Assembly (NCBI GenBank): GCA_030549335.1
Contig: CM060193.1
Span: forward strand, 45,617,391-45,681,390
Source of the DNA: Pontederia crassipes
Taxonomy: Eukaryota; Streptophyta; Magnoliopsida; Commelinales; Pontederiaceae
Direction of reading: 5' to 3'
Length of the DNA stretch: 64,000 nucleotides
Positions within the stretch are counted from its first letter, which is position 1; the number at the start of each line of letters is the position of its first letter. Below the pieces are notes generated by a model. That model was not told where the DNA came from, did no database searches, and saw only the letters and a list, made by a program, of their open reading frames with translations. Shown in pieces: positions 34,454-45,869 of this stretch. Made by a program: the position numbers and the translations under genes.

Positions 34454-35588
34454 GAGATCAGGTTTTGACAAAGTGGAATTTGGGTGTTGTTTTCTTCAAC
34501 ATAGGCCATGACTTCGTGACCTAGATAATTTAATTTGCTTCCAACACGACAGCCTAAGGGACTTCATTAGTGAACATAGAATATTAGATCATAATGGGAC
34601 ATTTTAACATAACTCTCCTATAAAAAATTGGTATCTAATGGTAGATCTAAAATTTGTATCTCTTTAGAGAAGAAAACTACCTTAAACTGTTGACCTTCGT
34701 TGATATTTCTAGCGACTAACCTTACTGCAACTCCGACTAGTCTCTGCTAACAACAGTTGACTATTTGGGTGCATTACTCACGTATGGGGCCCTAAGAAGA
34801 AAGATATGAGGTCAAAAATAGGTGAAAAAAAAATAGTATTCAGGTTGTGGAATTTAAGGAAGCGGGTGGTTTAATTTACAGGGAACAATGCCGTATGAAA
34901 TAAATTGGATTAAAATAAATTTTCCCTGCTTTATGAAAGCTTTTCCTCATCTTTATTTGATATTATTACGAAAGATGAATTTCAAGATGAAGAACAAATA
35001 TTAATTATGGCTGAACTTCACATATCAACTTCTAAATTATGTTCTTATATCTTCTTGACACCCAAAAATTATGAAATTAAATTTGAGATTACTTTGCAAA
35101 AAGTCTAATTTCATGGCTTTTGAAGTTGGAGTGATTAAATACCTATACGAAACATTATGCACCAAATCCAAAATGTCACTGCTCCATAAAATAATTAGAT
35201 TGAAATTATAATTCGATCATAATTTGAATATTTAGAATTTATATTATAATTTAAGAAACAAGAACCCATGGTTTTATTTTTTTAGAATAATTCGAATTTC
35301 TTAAAAAAGAGTACATAACGAAGATTATAAATTCTATGATGCATAATATATCGTTTAATAATTTCGTAAATTAGACAAAACATGTTCAAATTCAGAGCTT
35401 TATTAAGTTAATATAGAATGAGAAGAAATATACCATTTAAAGTTGAGGAAGTCTAATTTAGGAAAAAAAAAATTTATGTAATAGAATATATCTCGTAATA
35501 TCAAGGAGTTTACTATGCAACAAGTTATTTATTTGAATTATTGTAATAAATATAAAAATATGGTTATTAACGTAGGGATAAAAAAAAA
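34454..35588. other. AT-rich spacer, no recognised feature
   Basis: Only short open frames; no domain, repeat boundary or RNA gene recognised before the tRNA-like locus at 35589. Confidence 0.4.
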
Positions 35589-35675
35589 CGTGGTTGGCAG
35601 GATTCGAACCTGCGCGGGCAGATTCCACATGATTTCTAGTCATGCATTGCCCGATAACCACTCCGGCACGACCAA
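35589..35675 (-). tRNA. tRNA-Ser(AGA)-like gene, probably degenerate
   Basis: On the minus strand it reads TGCCGGAGTGGTTATCGGGC (D-arm), CATGACTAGAAATCATG (anticodon arm, loop CTAGAAA, anticodon AGA) and CGCAGGTTCGAATCCTGC (perfect T-arm with B box). A run of eight T follows one base after the 3' end and can terminate polymerase III. Oddities: an extra CAATG-like insert between D-arm and anticodon arm, a variable arm GGAATCTGCCC that no longer forms its usual stem, and two mismatches in the acceptor stem. Promoter boxes look intact, so it may be transcribed, but correct folding is doubtful. Ser identity is clear from the anticodon and long variable region. Confidence 0.75.
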
Positions 35676-36154
35676 ATGATTTGATGTTGTATTAGTCCAC
35701 AAAATTTTTATAAACGTTCTTCTTTTGAACTAATTTTTCGTTCATGTGGAAAGGTGAAAGATAAACTGTGTTGTGGTTACCAAGGGAGGCACATTAATAT
35801 AATTCTAGTCTCTATCTCTTGTAACCTCATATGCCGAAGAAGAAGAAAGCGAGGATGCACTAATGATATATATTATTGTGGAGAGAGACAATTATGAAAA
35901 TACGTTGTGAGATATAAATAGTCACGAAGTAGAGAAGCAGTTGACGTTAGAATAGTAAAAAAACAGCTTTCCCTCTCGGTACACCATCCACTTCCGCTGC
36001 ACGCCATGCATACATAATGATGACCGGTGGAACAGACATAAATAAAAAGCTCAGTGCGCAGTACAACTCAATGAACACGTTGGTTTTCGTCCGCAGAGAT
36101 CGATCGAGAGGTTCGTCAGCGTTCATCTTGGCGTTTGTCTTCATCGTCAAGGCT
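35676..36154. other. Downstream flank of the R3-MYB gene
   Basis: Contains the presumed 3' untranslated region of the minus-strand MYB. Nothing else is recognisable. Confidence 0.4.
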
Positions 36155-36648
36155 TCAGTTCTCGTCATCACTTGTTGGCACGATGAACTTGAAACTGGGA
36201 CTTATCCTGATGAAGGTAGGTCTGTGGATCTTATTTCCCTCGCAGTCCCTCCTCTCGTGCAGGCTCCAGTACGTTTCCACCTCTTCTGCTGTCCTGTTTG
36301 GCAGCCTCCCTGATATCAGATCCCACCTAAGAAGAACACGAGCATCCAAGAAACCATGGAGTGCATGTTAATATTTCTGCACAGAAGAAAGTTATCTTAT
36401 ATACCTACACTTCAGATTTTTCTTTCATGCATGCAGCATGCAGAATCTTTGTTTTTTTTTGTCCTTTTTATACGTGGCTATTAGTACATAATAGTCAGGA
36501 GATCCAATTTTTTTGGCGTGAAAAATTAGTGTACTTGTGCTGACCTATCTCCTATCAGGCTGTGAATCCTGGCTATCAAGTCCTCCTCTTCTGCCGACAT
36601 GATAGGCCATGGATTCTGTACCTTCGTTCTGCTCTTGCCTGGTTCCAT
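36155..36648 (-). CDS. R3-MYB repressor, CPC/TRY/ETC-like, two exons, 91 aa
   Basis: Exon 1 is 36648-36545 (ATG at 36648) and exon 2 is 36326-36155. The 218-bp intron begins GTCAGC, ends AG and splits an Arg codon. The product has a single MYB R3 repeat. The segment DLIARIHSLIGD...LISGR matches the bHLH-binding signature [DE]Lx2[RK]x3Lx6Lx3R, and RLPNRTAEEVETYW is the DNA-recognition helix region. The intron sits at the GDR/W position also used in CAPRICE-type genes. Length fits the family (about 75-110 aa). Family members are small nuclear proteins without an activation domain; they compete with R2R3-MYBs for bHLH partners and repress trichome, root-hair or anthocyanin programmes. The C-terminal 34 residues (from HERRDCEGNK) are unlike those of CAPRICE. 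Undamaged frame and splice sites make it the best host-gene candidate here. Confidence 0.85.
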
Positions 36649-38715
36649 CTTTCCAACTCCTCCTGATCATATCATGCATGCAAGATAGAAAAAAGAAACG
36701 GAACCTATCAAGAGCATAACGTACACTCTAACTAGAGAAAAACAAATAGAAGTCCTCTCCTTTGTAGGTGGGAAAAACATCCATATCTTGGAACACAAAT
36801 AAAAGAAATCTTTTCATACGAAAAGCATCAAACGTTTCGCTTCCTCCAGTGTTACCGGTCTTGGGCGCGGCTGCCTCCATAAACATCTCTCCCATTCTAA
36901 TGCTGGGGTCTCCAAGAAGTAGTGACATATATATATACATAGAAGCTGGACTGTAGCATTTTGTGTATTTTCTTATGTTTGTTTCACTCTTCCCTCTCCA
37001 TAATTGAGCAAAAGCAAGGATTGCCTTTATGTCGCTCGTGATGCTCCCGTTAAGGTAAAAAGGTAAATATATCCCCACCGAAAACAAAAGGTAAATTTAT
37101 CTTTCCCTTTTCTTCTTTTTTTTACTATTAGCAGTGCACTGGTGTGAAGTACCTTCGTTAGTTCTAAGTGAAGATGCTTGCTCTGATCTAATAGAAGAAA
37201 GGGTGCTGATCTAATAGATATCTATCTGCAGAACTCAGGAGGAAATACCTATTTTGTTGTCACCAATATATACCTTCAGCTCCTGATCAGTGGTACATCT
37301 TTAACCCTTTTTTTTACATAGTTTATTCTTCCGTAATTTTTTTTGTTACAGCTAAACTACGTATCAGGAAAACTAGAAAAAATATATGAAATTATAATAA
37401 CAGAAAACTGAGTTGCTTTGACCACTTATTGCTATGCAAGCCAAAAAAAGAAGTCTGAGGACTTGCATCACCTGCTGCCACATAGAGATTCGATATTGTT
37501 CTTGGCTGTTTATGTAAGTTGGCTGACTCCTGATCTTTCTTTAATTACCCGGTGGCAAATGGCAAGTGCAACTATATATTTATTTTATTGTTCTTGTAGT
37601 GCACACAAAAACAAGTGAGAACTGACAGGAAAAAAAAGGCAAGAACTGACAGTACAGTGACGTTTCTGCATTAGCAAAAAAAAAAAAAAAGAAATATTAA
37701 CAGCCGAGATTTTTGAGGTTTCGAAAAAAAAAAAGATTTCCAAGTAAAAGATTCTCTGGGGCCTCTTCTGTTTTATTCAAAAGTCTTATTCGGGTCATAC
37801 AAAGTTATGGCATTTATCGTATATATTACAGTATTAATATGAAAAAAATAGAATTATTTTCTTTAACACCTTCTTAACTATAGTTTTTTTTTTATAACTT
37901 TTTCTGCATGTAATCTTAGATTATAAATTTATAAACTTTAGCCCGTGAATTTATCTCAATTTGACGTTTTAGTTATACCGTTAACTTTCATTTAAGTTTT
38001 TGTTAAGTTATTTTTTCTTATTTACAAAATGCCAATTTTACTTTTAATTCTTTTAATATAAGAAAAAATATACGAAAAATAAAATAAGGAACTAAGGACA
38101 TAATTTTACCACTGTTCAACATTTTTTATTTTAATAAGGAACTAAGGACAAGCATGAGATTTCATGCTTATTAAAAAACATCAATAGAAATTTAAATGGA
38201 ACTTAAGGGAAGGACTTAATTATAAAAATTGAATAAGTTTAAGAATTAAAAATTAAAATTTTATAATTTAAATTTAGATGCAAAAGAATTATAATTAATA
38301 GGTTAAAAAAATAATTTTAAAAATTATAGTGAAATGTTATTTATAACCAAAGATGGTTGAGGTGAGTGTCACTCTTCCTCGCTTAAACAAATGTCTCGAA
38401 TTCAAGAGTCCATGTGAATGTAAAAAATTCTTGTTATAAGTCACACACATCATTGCAAGATACAAAGCGTGAGATTATTTTACCGAATTAGTTGAACTCG
38501 ATATTGGTTCGACTTTCAACTTGTGAACATTGCATATAATCACTAACGTCGCGCGAATTGAATTATCAGCATCACTTTTTAGACATCGAAAACTAATAAT
38601 AAAAAAGGAAATTCTATTTATAATAAAATTGGGATAATATTTTGAGTTCCATTTATTATGAAAGTAGAAAATTTATAGTGAACTCTCACGGGATTCAGTG
38701 CGAGCTTATCGATCT
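36649..38715. other. Upstream region of the R3-MYB gene and AT-rich spacer
   Basis: Contains the putative MYB promoter on the minus strand; TATATATATAT at ~36928-36940, about 285 bp before the ATG, is a possible TATA region. The open minus-strand frame at 36728-37087 lacks recognisable domains. A tRNA-like head (GATGGTTGAGGTGAG, then TGTCTCGAATTCAAG) lies near 38352-38407 and may be a SINE remnant. Confidence 0.4.
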
Positions 38716-38724
38716 ATGAATAAA

Positions 38725-39565
38725 GGGTGCCCTTAATGCCACTCCTATTTTCTTAATGTCACTCCTCCTTTGACTATTTTACCCTTCTTCTTAATGCCAC
38801 TCCTATTTGATTACTTTACCCTTTTAATATTGGGTGCCCTTAATGTCACTCCAAAATCCTTAATGCCACTCCATTTTTACCCATTTTACCCTTACTTTTT
38901 GCAACTATAAAATCTTTTATAATAGTGGAAGATCAAGAGTCCCCTCTCTTTTTTCAACATAGAATTTATTATTTTATAATAATTAGCATTAAAAGTCTTC
39001 ATTCTTTTTATAATATTAGAAGATAAAAAATCCCTTTTCTCTTTCTTCAAAAATAAGTTTATTATTATAAATAATTAATGTGAAATTTTTTTAACATTAT
39101 AATTTTTACTTTGTATATAATTGTTAACAGTGTCTATATTTTATTCAGCTTATTTAATATTCTAATATTTATTTTATTCAGTTTATTCGACATAGCGTCA
39201 CATTTTAGTGCCATAATAAATATAAAAATATTAAATAAGCTGAATAAAATATAGTCACAGTGACACAACAAATATAGTAAAACAAAGTAAAAATGATAAT
39301 ATTAAAACATTTCATGTTAATTATTTTAAAAATAATTTTATTTTTGAAGAAATAGAAAAGGGATCTTTGATCTTATAATATTATAAAAAATATACTTTTG
39401 ATGCTAATTATTATAAAGTAATAAATTCTGTTAGAAAAAAAGAGAAGACTCTTCAACTTCCACTATTAAAAGAATATAAGTTGATTTTATAGTTTAAAAA
39501 AGTAAGGATAAAATGGGTAAAAGAGGAGTGGCATTAAGAATTATGGAGTGACATTAAGGAAATTC
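38725..39565. mobile_element. MULE-like MITE with long inverted arms
   Basis: A 9-bp duplication ATGAATAAA lies at 38716-38724 and 39566-39574. The arms at ~38838-39190 and ~39200-39562 are reverse complements over roughly 350 bp, for example ATAATAATTAGCAT against ATGCTAATTATTA. The left end additionally carries about four copies of CTTAATG(C/T)CACTCC. Long arms plus a 9-bp duplication point to the Mutator superfamily. No coding capacity. Confidence 0.85.
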
Positions 39566-39574
39566 ATGAATAAA

Positions 39575-39939
39575 ACATTATGTAGTGAGTACCAAAAAAA
39601 ATGCAACTTATAATTAAAAGCAGGTTTGTAGTATTTGTCTGTCCAATGTCCCTACAACTTTTGCATGTCAGGACTGATCGAGGACACAGATATTGTCTGT
39701 CCATTTGTTCACATACTTTGTGTAAAAGCCTGCACACTCCCTGGCCACAAAATACCAAACATGATGCATATAAAAGTCACTTTTTTCTCGCACTTGCATG
39801 AGTTTCTTGTTTTGTTTATCCCACCGTTAAACTGCACTTAGTTTTTTTTTTTGCCGTGGATTTATTTATGCAGCTGAGCCATTTTAAAAAGGACTTGCAT
39901 AAAAAAAATTTGAAAGGGTTTAATTAGACATATTTTTAG
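39575..39939. other. Spacer, no recognised feature
   Basis: Short open stretches on both strands without recognisable domains. Confidence 0.4.
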
Positions 39940-40022
39940 GGGAAAATGGATATGTAGAGCGGCCGCTCTACACCAACGTGTAGAGCGGCCGCTCTACCGT
40001 CCATTTTAAGATGATCGGATGG
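39940..40022 (+). repeat. Left TIR with two copies of an 18-bp perfect palindrome
   Basis: GTAGAGCGGCCGCTCTAC occurs at 39954-39971 and 39980-39997, separated by ACCAACGT. Each copy is self-complementary and contains a NotI site. Confidence 0.9.
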
Positions 40023-40053
40023 ATATGACATAATTTAAGTTGGAAGGCTAAGA

Positions 40054-40650
40054 TTACATCTCGGCCATCAATTCGATATGATCGATCAGGATGAAGCGCA
40101 AAATTTGCCCTACGTTAGAGATGGGATCCAAAAACTTTGCCCCCAAAAATTTCACTCTCCCCGAGCGGCGTTCTCCGACGTTTAATGCGATATCCATAGC
40201 GTGTTGCTGCAACGTTCTATGTGGACGTGGATGTTCTCTGACGACTGAGACAGGATCCAGAGCATGCTGCTGTGACGTTCTCTTTGGATCGAGCTGCTGC
40301 AACCTTCTTTTTGGCCGCTGGCATATTTGTCCCCAAAAAATTTCTCTCTCCCTGAGCGGCGTTCTCCGTGAGGCGGGATCCAGAGCGTGTTGCTGTGACG
40401 TTCTTGGTGGACGTTCTCTGACGATTGAGGCGGGATCTAGAGTGTGCTGCTGCGGCATTCTGTGTGGATTGAGTTGCTGCAACCTTCTTTTTGGCTGCTG
40501 GCATTTCTTCCTCCAACTATCGAGTAAATTTAGGGCGTGCAGCTGCGACATTCTCTGTGGATCGAGCTGCTGAGATCTTCTTGTTGTGGTTGCCGCTGGC
40601 ATTTAATCCCCCAACTATCAAGGAAGGTTCTGTGATGTTCTATGTGGATC
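40054..40650 (-). repeat. Minisatellite with an open minus-strand frame
   Basis: A ~40-45-bp unit (GATCCAGAGCGTGTTGCTGT, GACGTTCT, GTGGA) recurs at least eight times, partly in higher-order pairs. The minus strand is open for 182 codons at 40054-40602 and encodes imperfect repeats of SQQHALDPAS and RRLQQLDPKR. Whether it is translated is unknown. It could instead serve as subterminal binding repeats of the TIR element. Confidence 0.6.
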
Positions 40651-41997
40651 GAGCTTTTTTTTTTGCCACTGCTGCGATCTTGTATCAACCGCTCACATTT
40701 CTCTCTTCGACCATAAAAGAGCAAGCTGCTGCAACCTTCTTTGAAGAATCCTTGCACAAGTTGACTCGGTTCGTTGGTTATCAGATTTAAGGCAACTGTT
40801 AATTTGTACAAAATTAACTTAAATATGTATAAGTAAAGGGAAGGTGAGCACTGATTTTTTATTCTGAATTTTTGCCTTCTTTGACAGGTTGTGAGTTTGA
40901 ATGGAGCTTCAACGTTGTGTGCTGTAAATGGAACTGCATCGATGTTGTGTGCTGTTGGGACAATTTGATTATGTCATTCTTGTAAAACCATTTGCCAAAG
41001 ACATTATTATGTGTAATGTTGTATGATGTAAAACAATTCCAAGTTGTGTGCTGTTGGCCATGTAAGACTACCAGCATTTAAATTCTCCAAAGACATTCTT
41101 ATGTGTAATTGTGGATTTGTGAACCTTCTTTGAGTATTTGAAGTGCAGTTCCATATCTATTCGGGTGTGTTTGGTGTATTCTTTATTTTGGTGGATTCCA
41201 GGGAATCTTCGTCGGCATGTTATATATCTGCGTTTGGAAGTGGGCCACGTAGGAATGTGTTTGGTAATGTTGAATTCCGGAGCCAATCAGATTCCACCGA
41301 AATGGGGTAATCTCATCCCCTCGAAAAAGTGGAGTAATCTCATATTCCTACGCACGCTTTCCTTCCATAAATGCTTCACCTGCCCTAAAAAAAACCTTCC
41401 TTTCTAAAACTTACCTCTGCCGCCGCTGCACATTCGCCGCCACCATTTGGGCCTAAGAACATGGCGATTCGTTTAGTATGAAGAAGTTTTATAATCTTCG
41501 CCCAAATTTTGGCCCAAAATTTGCTTATATTTTGAACTTTTGTTATATTTGTTCCATAGTTGTCTTGTTTAAATTTTGACAGTTAATCTCTTACATTTCG
41601 GCCCCAAGCATGGTACCATTTTTTATTTGATCTCTTACCTCTTTTATTTTTCCTACTTCATCTCGGTTCTTCATGCTCACGCATTTTCTATGAAAATTTT
41701 TAGTATTTGTTATACAGTTGTCTTTCCATGTTCACACTTCCTTATTGGGCCATTCTTTTCATAAGGTATTAATTCTTAAAATATTTTTTAATGATATCTT
41801 TTGTGAATAATTATTCTTTGTGCTTTATGTGATCGTTATGTTTTATTTGGAATGTACAGCCATGATTATGAATCCCATGTCAAAGGAGACTCTGCCAATT
41901 GCCATAAGGCTCCTGCTCACTTATATGGAATTGATGAAAATATTGCTTCTGTTGGCCATATCAATGAACATGCAATTCATGACAAATAGAAAAAAAA

Positions 41998-43240
41998 TCT
42001 AAATGGAGTTGTGTTGATGCATTAAGGAGGCATAGCATTAGATATATAACTATTAGAAGAATCATATATGACAGTGATTTAGCATGTGTGGAGAATACTC
42101 GTATGGATCAAAGAACATTCTATATGCTTTGTGATATGCTATCAACTGTAGGAAAATTATCTGATACTAGAAATACATCTGTGGAGCAGATGGTTGCTAT
42201 ATTTTTACATATAATTGCCCATGATGTTAAGAATAGAAATATCAAAAGGCAATTTGTTAGATCAGGAGAGACAATAAGTAGGCATTTCAGAAATGTTTTG
42301 AATGCACTTATCCATTGTCAAGGAATTTTACTGAAAAAGCCCGAACCAGTACCAATAGATTCAAGAGATGAAACATGGAAATGGTTTAAGGTAACTTATA
42401 AGAACATGTTATTTCATTTTTATTATCTATTGTCATACATTGAATTTTTCTTATTTAATTTCACATGCAGAATTGTCTTGGGGCATTAGATGGTACATAT
42501 ATTGAGGTTAATGTTCATGATATTAACAAGGCTAGATATCGTAATAGAAAGAAAGATATTGCTACAAATGTCTTAGGAGTTTGTTCACAAGACATGCAAT
42601 TTATTTATATACTACCTGGTTGGGAAGGTTCGGCTGCAGATTCTAGGGTACTTAGAGATGCTATCTCTAGAAGAAATGGGCTTAAGGTACCTCAAGGTAA
42701 AATATTTTTAGATAAAGACATGGAAAAGCTCTTTTTTAATTTCAAAATAAAGCATTATAACAATTGTTTTACTTAGGTTATTATTATCTTTGTGATGTTG
42801 GATATCCAAATGGAGAAGGATTTCTAACACCATATCGAGGCCAACGTTATCATTTAAATGATTGTTATAGGCCACCAGAAACTGCTCAAGAGTTTTTTAA
42901 TTTTAAACATTCTTCAGCAAGAAATGTGATTGAAAGGTCTTTTGGGTTCCTTAAAGGCAGATGGGCAATTCTTAGAGCAAAATCATTTTACCCAGTGAAG
43001 ATTCAATGTAGAATCATTATTGCATGTGCATTACTTCATAATCATATAAGGCAACAAATGTCTATTGATCCCATGGAGATAAATCGAGAAATGAATATTA
43101 CAATCCCTAATGATTTAGGGGGTGATCCCATCACATATATAGAAACTTCTGATTTTTGGACTGCTTCAAGAGACAACTTAGCTCAAGAAATGTTCAATAG
43201 ATGGAGAAGTTCAAGAGCCGCTCAAAACAATATAAATTAA
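41998..43240 (+). CDS. Harbinger (HARBI1-like, DDE_Tnp_4) transposase, three exons
   Basis: Exons are ~41998-42390, 42471-42696 and 42777-43240, with 80-bp introns bounded by GT and AG; both splices keep frame. The N-terminal part has the helix-turn-helix-like region ([39 protein letters not shown]). The catalytic triad is complete: Asp in [10 protein letters not shown], Asp in [13 protein letters not shown], Glu in [18 protein letters not shown]. The enzyme cuts and joins the element ends with 3-bp staggered targets, in partnership with the MYB-like protein. The start is uncertain: upstream frames meet at an A8 run (41990-41997), so a 1-bp slip or another 5' exon is possible. Otherwise intact. 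Confidence 0.88.
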
Positions 43241-43444
43241 GAATACCTACTGATGTTGATTTTGTACAATGTCTATATATTTCAAGAAATGTACAAAAAT
43301 AGTGTATGCTTTTGGAAAGAAATGAATGAGTAGTCTCACATCTTATTTTGTCATTATTTTTTGCTTACTTCTTACTCTTACCTAATATGCAATATTTTGC
43401 TTTGGATTTATAAGTGTTTGCAGTATCAAAAGCTATATTTCAGC

Positions 43445-44508
43445 ATGGAAACACAATATGCTGAACAAGGAAGAGCAAGAAATAAAACAACCAAACATCA
43501 ATGGACAAAACATGAAGATGGAAAATTGGTGGAATGCTTATTAGATCTCATAAATTCTGGACAATGGAAAGCAGATAATGGAACATTTAGAAATGGATAT
43601 TTGCAGCAACTTGAAAGGTGGATGCATGATAAGATTCCTGATTGTCAAGTAAGGGCAGTTCCTCACATTGAATCGCGCATCAAATTATGGAAAAAAACAA
43701 TACTGTGCAATTGCAGAAATGCTAGGGCCAGCAGCAAGTGGTTTTGGATGGAATGATACGGAAAAATGTATCATATGCGAAAAAAGTGTCTTTGATGATT
43801 GGGTAAAGGTATCATAAAACAATTTTAGTACAATATTTATATTTTTTGTGTTTAGTTTAAATTAATATTATTTAATTTGTGTAGGGTCATCCAAATGCAC
43901 AAGGACTTCGAGGAAAGTCATTCCCATATTTGGAAGAGCTATCTATCATTTTTGGAAAAGATCGTGCAACAGGTGCCGGTGCTGAAGCTCCTGCTGTTGC
44001 AATGGAAGAAATAGAAGAAATAGCAAGAAGTACTTTTACACCAATGGTAGATAATGATCCACAAAGTTATATGAATATTGATGATGTTGATATTCAAGGG
44101 GAGGAGGAGGTTCAAGGAGCACAAGGAAATACATCAACTAATGTTGAAAATCAAGCTCCTATTGATAGTATTGGACCTTCGAGAAGGCAAAAAAGAAGAC
44201 GATCAATTAGCACAGATGATGCATCTCAAGTCTTTAAGGAATCTATGAAATCAATAGAAAATATGTTTGGAAACGCATTGGAGCATATAGCTAAGTTAGC
44301 CAATTCTTTCCAACTAACAGTTGATGATGCAAGCAAAAAGGAAAAGGTGATTGGTGAATCAATTTATATTCCAGATTTAACAGATGAAGAACGTTTATTG
44401 GCTGGAAAAATTATTACATCTGACACCAACATGACTAACTACTTTTTTAGCTTGCCTGAGAGTTTGAAGAAAACATTCGTTATGATGACTTTTAAAGATC
44501 ATCAATGA
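43445..44508 (+). pseudogene. Harbinger MYB/SANT-like protein gene, one frameshift
   Basis: ATG at 43445 (METQYAEQGR). The Myb/SANT-like domain includes HQWTKHEDGKLVECLLDLIN, KADNGTFRNGYLQQLERWM and [12 protein letters not shown]. An A7 run at 43691-43697 has one base too many; beyond it the expected continuation ([20 protein letters not shown]) is in another frame. Exon 1 ends at 43808 (GT), and exon 2 runs 43885-44508 after TTTGTGTAG, starting GHPNAQGLRGKSFPYLEELS. The basic SRRQKRRR stretch may be a nuclear signal. In autonomous PIF/Harbinger elements this protein recruits the transposase to the TIRs. The single frameshift would inactivate this copy unless it is corrected or a sequencing error. 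Confidence 0.85.
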
Positions 44509-44919
44509 GTTTGTATTAAGATAACAATGCTAGTTTATGGACAAGCTTTTATTGATGTAAACTTGTGAACTACGTGATCCATGACATTTTCGTTATTTAA
44601 CTACTGAGGTATGCTAATATTCAATGTTTGAAAGTTTAGTTTTATCTTTTAAATTGTTCTATGTTATTTTTTTTATGAGCATGTATAGTTTTGCATCATC
44701 GCTGTGGTAATAACATTCCTAGGAATATAATTTATGTTATAATCCAAACGTATCAATGATAGATTCCGGACTTAAACCAAACATAGTTATTTCTTATACC
44801 TGGAAATGTGATTCCAAGGCATCATTTTCATTGGAATGCTATGATTCCTAGGAAAAAATCAAAGAGCCAACCAAACACACCCTTCATGTAATTCTACATC
44901 TGCAATGAAATATTGCCCA

Positions 44920-45090
44920 CAAATAATGTGTTATTGCTTCAAAAGCAAAGTTGTCAACCGACACAAAATTTGGCCCAACAAAGTCTAAAATTACGCCATC
45001 CTCTCTGCAGATGCCTAGGTGGCCAATGAAAGGTATCAACCAACATTCTTCTTGAGGGACAATATGGCTTTTTGTTCGGGAACTCCCAAA
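44920..45090 (-). pseudogene. RTE1/TMEM222 (DUF778)-like exon fragment
   Basis: On the minus strand, [20 protein letters not shown] is followed by [20 protein letters not shown]. This matches the conserved core of the RTE1/TMEM222 family, small membrane proteins; Arabidopsis RTE1 acts on the ETR1 ethylene receptor in the ER/Golgi. Only this part is recognisable. The Harbinger insertion (right edge 44882) lies just downstream on the coding strand, so the captured piece may have been longer. It is a fragment, not a functional gene. Confidence 0.7.
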
Positions 45091-45319
45091 ATTTTGTAGG
45101 AAAACACAACAACTTTCATGTACAGATTTTATCTTGCATGAGCATGTACAAACAAAATCAGCTTTGATGCACAAAAATATTCGTAAGATACCAACTTGAC
45201 ATATTACAACACAGAGTTTCAAAAGAAAGTTAGATACCCCCTTCCTGATGATACATTCATTACCTCTACAAAACAAGTGACAATACCACAAAAACAAGGA
45301 AAAAAAATCACATTACAAC

Positions 45320-45475
45320 ACATTTTAATAGCCTTCACGCTCTCTTCTTGCAATCTCAATGTCACGTTGTTGACAACCTTTTTGGCCGTCTCCAATTCAT
45401 TTAGTACATTAAGTGTTTCTCTATCTTTCATAGCAAGATCCTTCTTCAATTGTGCAATATATTCCTCACTTTCAC
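45320..45475 (-). pseudogene. Coiled-coil protein gene fragment
   Basis: The minus-strand translation EEYIAQLKKDLAMKDRETLN continues into VLNELETAKKVVNNVTLRLQ with clear heptad spacing. It resembles plant WEB/PMI2-type coiled-coil proteins in style, but this is recognition by eye. The open frame ends soon after. Probably a second captured fragment in the TIR element. Confidence 0.4.
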
Positions 45476-45869
45476 AAGCTCATCTACTTGAGTATAATGT
45501 TGTTTCTGAAATATTTTCTAGAAATATAAGAATATGGAATTAAACAATTAGGAAAAAAACATCAAAGTACATAGCAAGAGACAAGATGGACACGGACGGG
45601 GACGCATCCTTACATAGTATACTACTATAGAAAGAATAAGCAGGATTGAGTTGCAGTATGCTTTCAAGATTGGGTAGCAGTATCTTTTCTACAAGGAAAT
45701 TAAAACAATGGCCATACAGTTTCCAAGCAGATTCATTCCGTGAAGGGATTTATAAGAACAAGGAAGAGGTCTGCATAAGAACAAGGAGGATCAAAAATAA
45801 GAAAATATCACTTACAAAAAAAATTTGTAGAATAAAGACCATAAAGATCACAGCCAAAAAAATGTCGCT

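Larger units (their letters stand above)
41163..44882 (+). mobile_element. PIF/Harbinger transposon, near-complete
   Basis: Ends GGGTGTGTTTGGTGTATTC and (reverse complement) GGGTGTGTTTGGTTGGCTC, with 3-bp duplications TTC at 41160-41162 and 44883-44885. It encodes both standard proteins of the superfamily in the same direction: the DDE transposase (41998-43240) and a MYB/SANT-like DNA-binding protein (43445-44508). It sits inside the palindrome-ended element, so it is the younger of the two. The only clear lesion found in the second gene is a 1-bp frameshift. Confidence 0.93.

Noticed and set aside
36728..37087. Possible second gene upstream of the R3-MYB on the same strand
   Set aside because: 119 codons without domain or splice context; more likely promoter/5' region.
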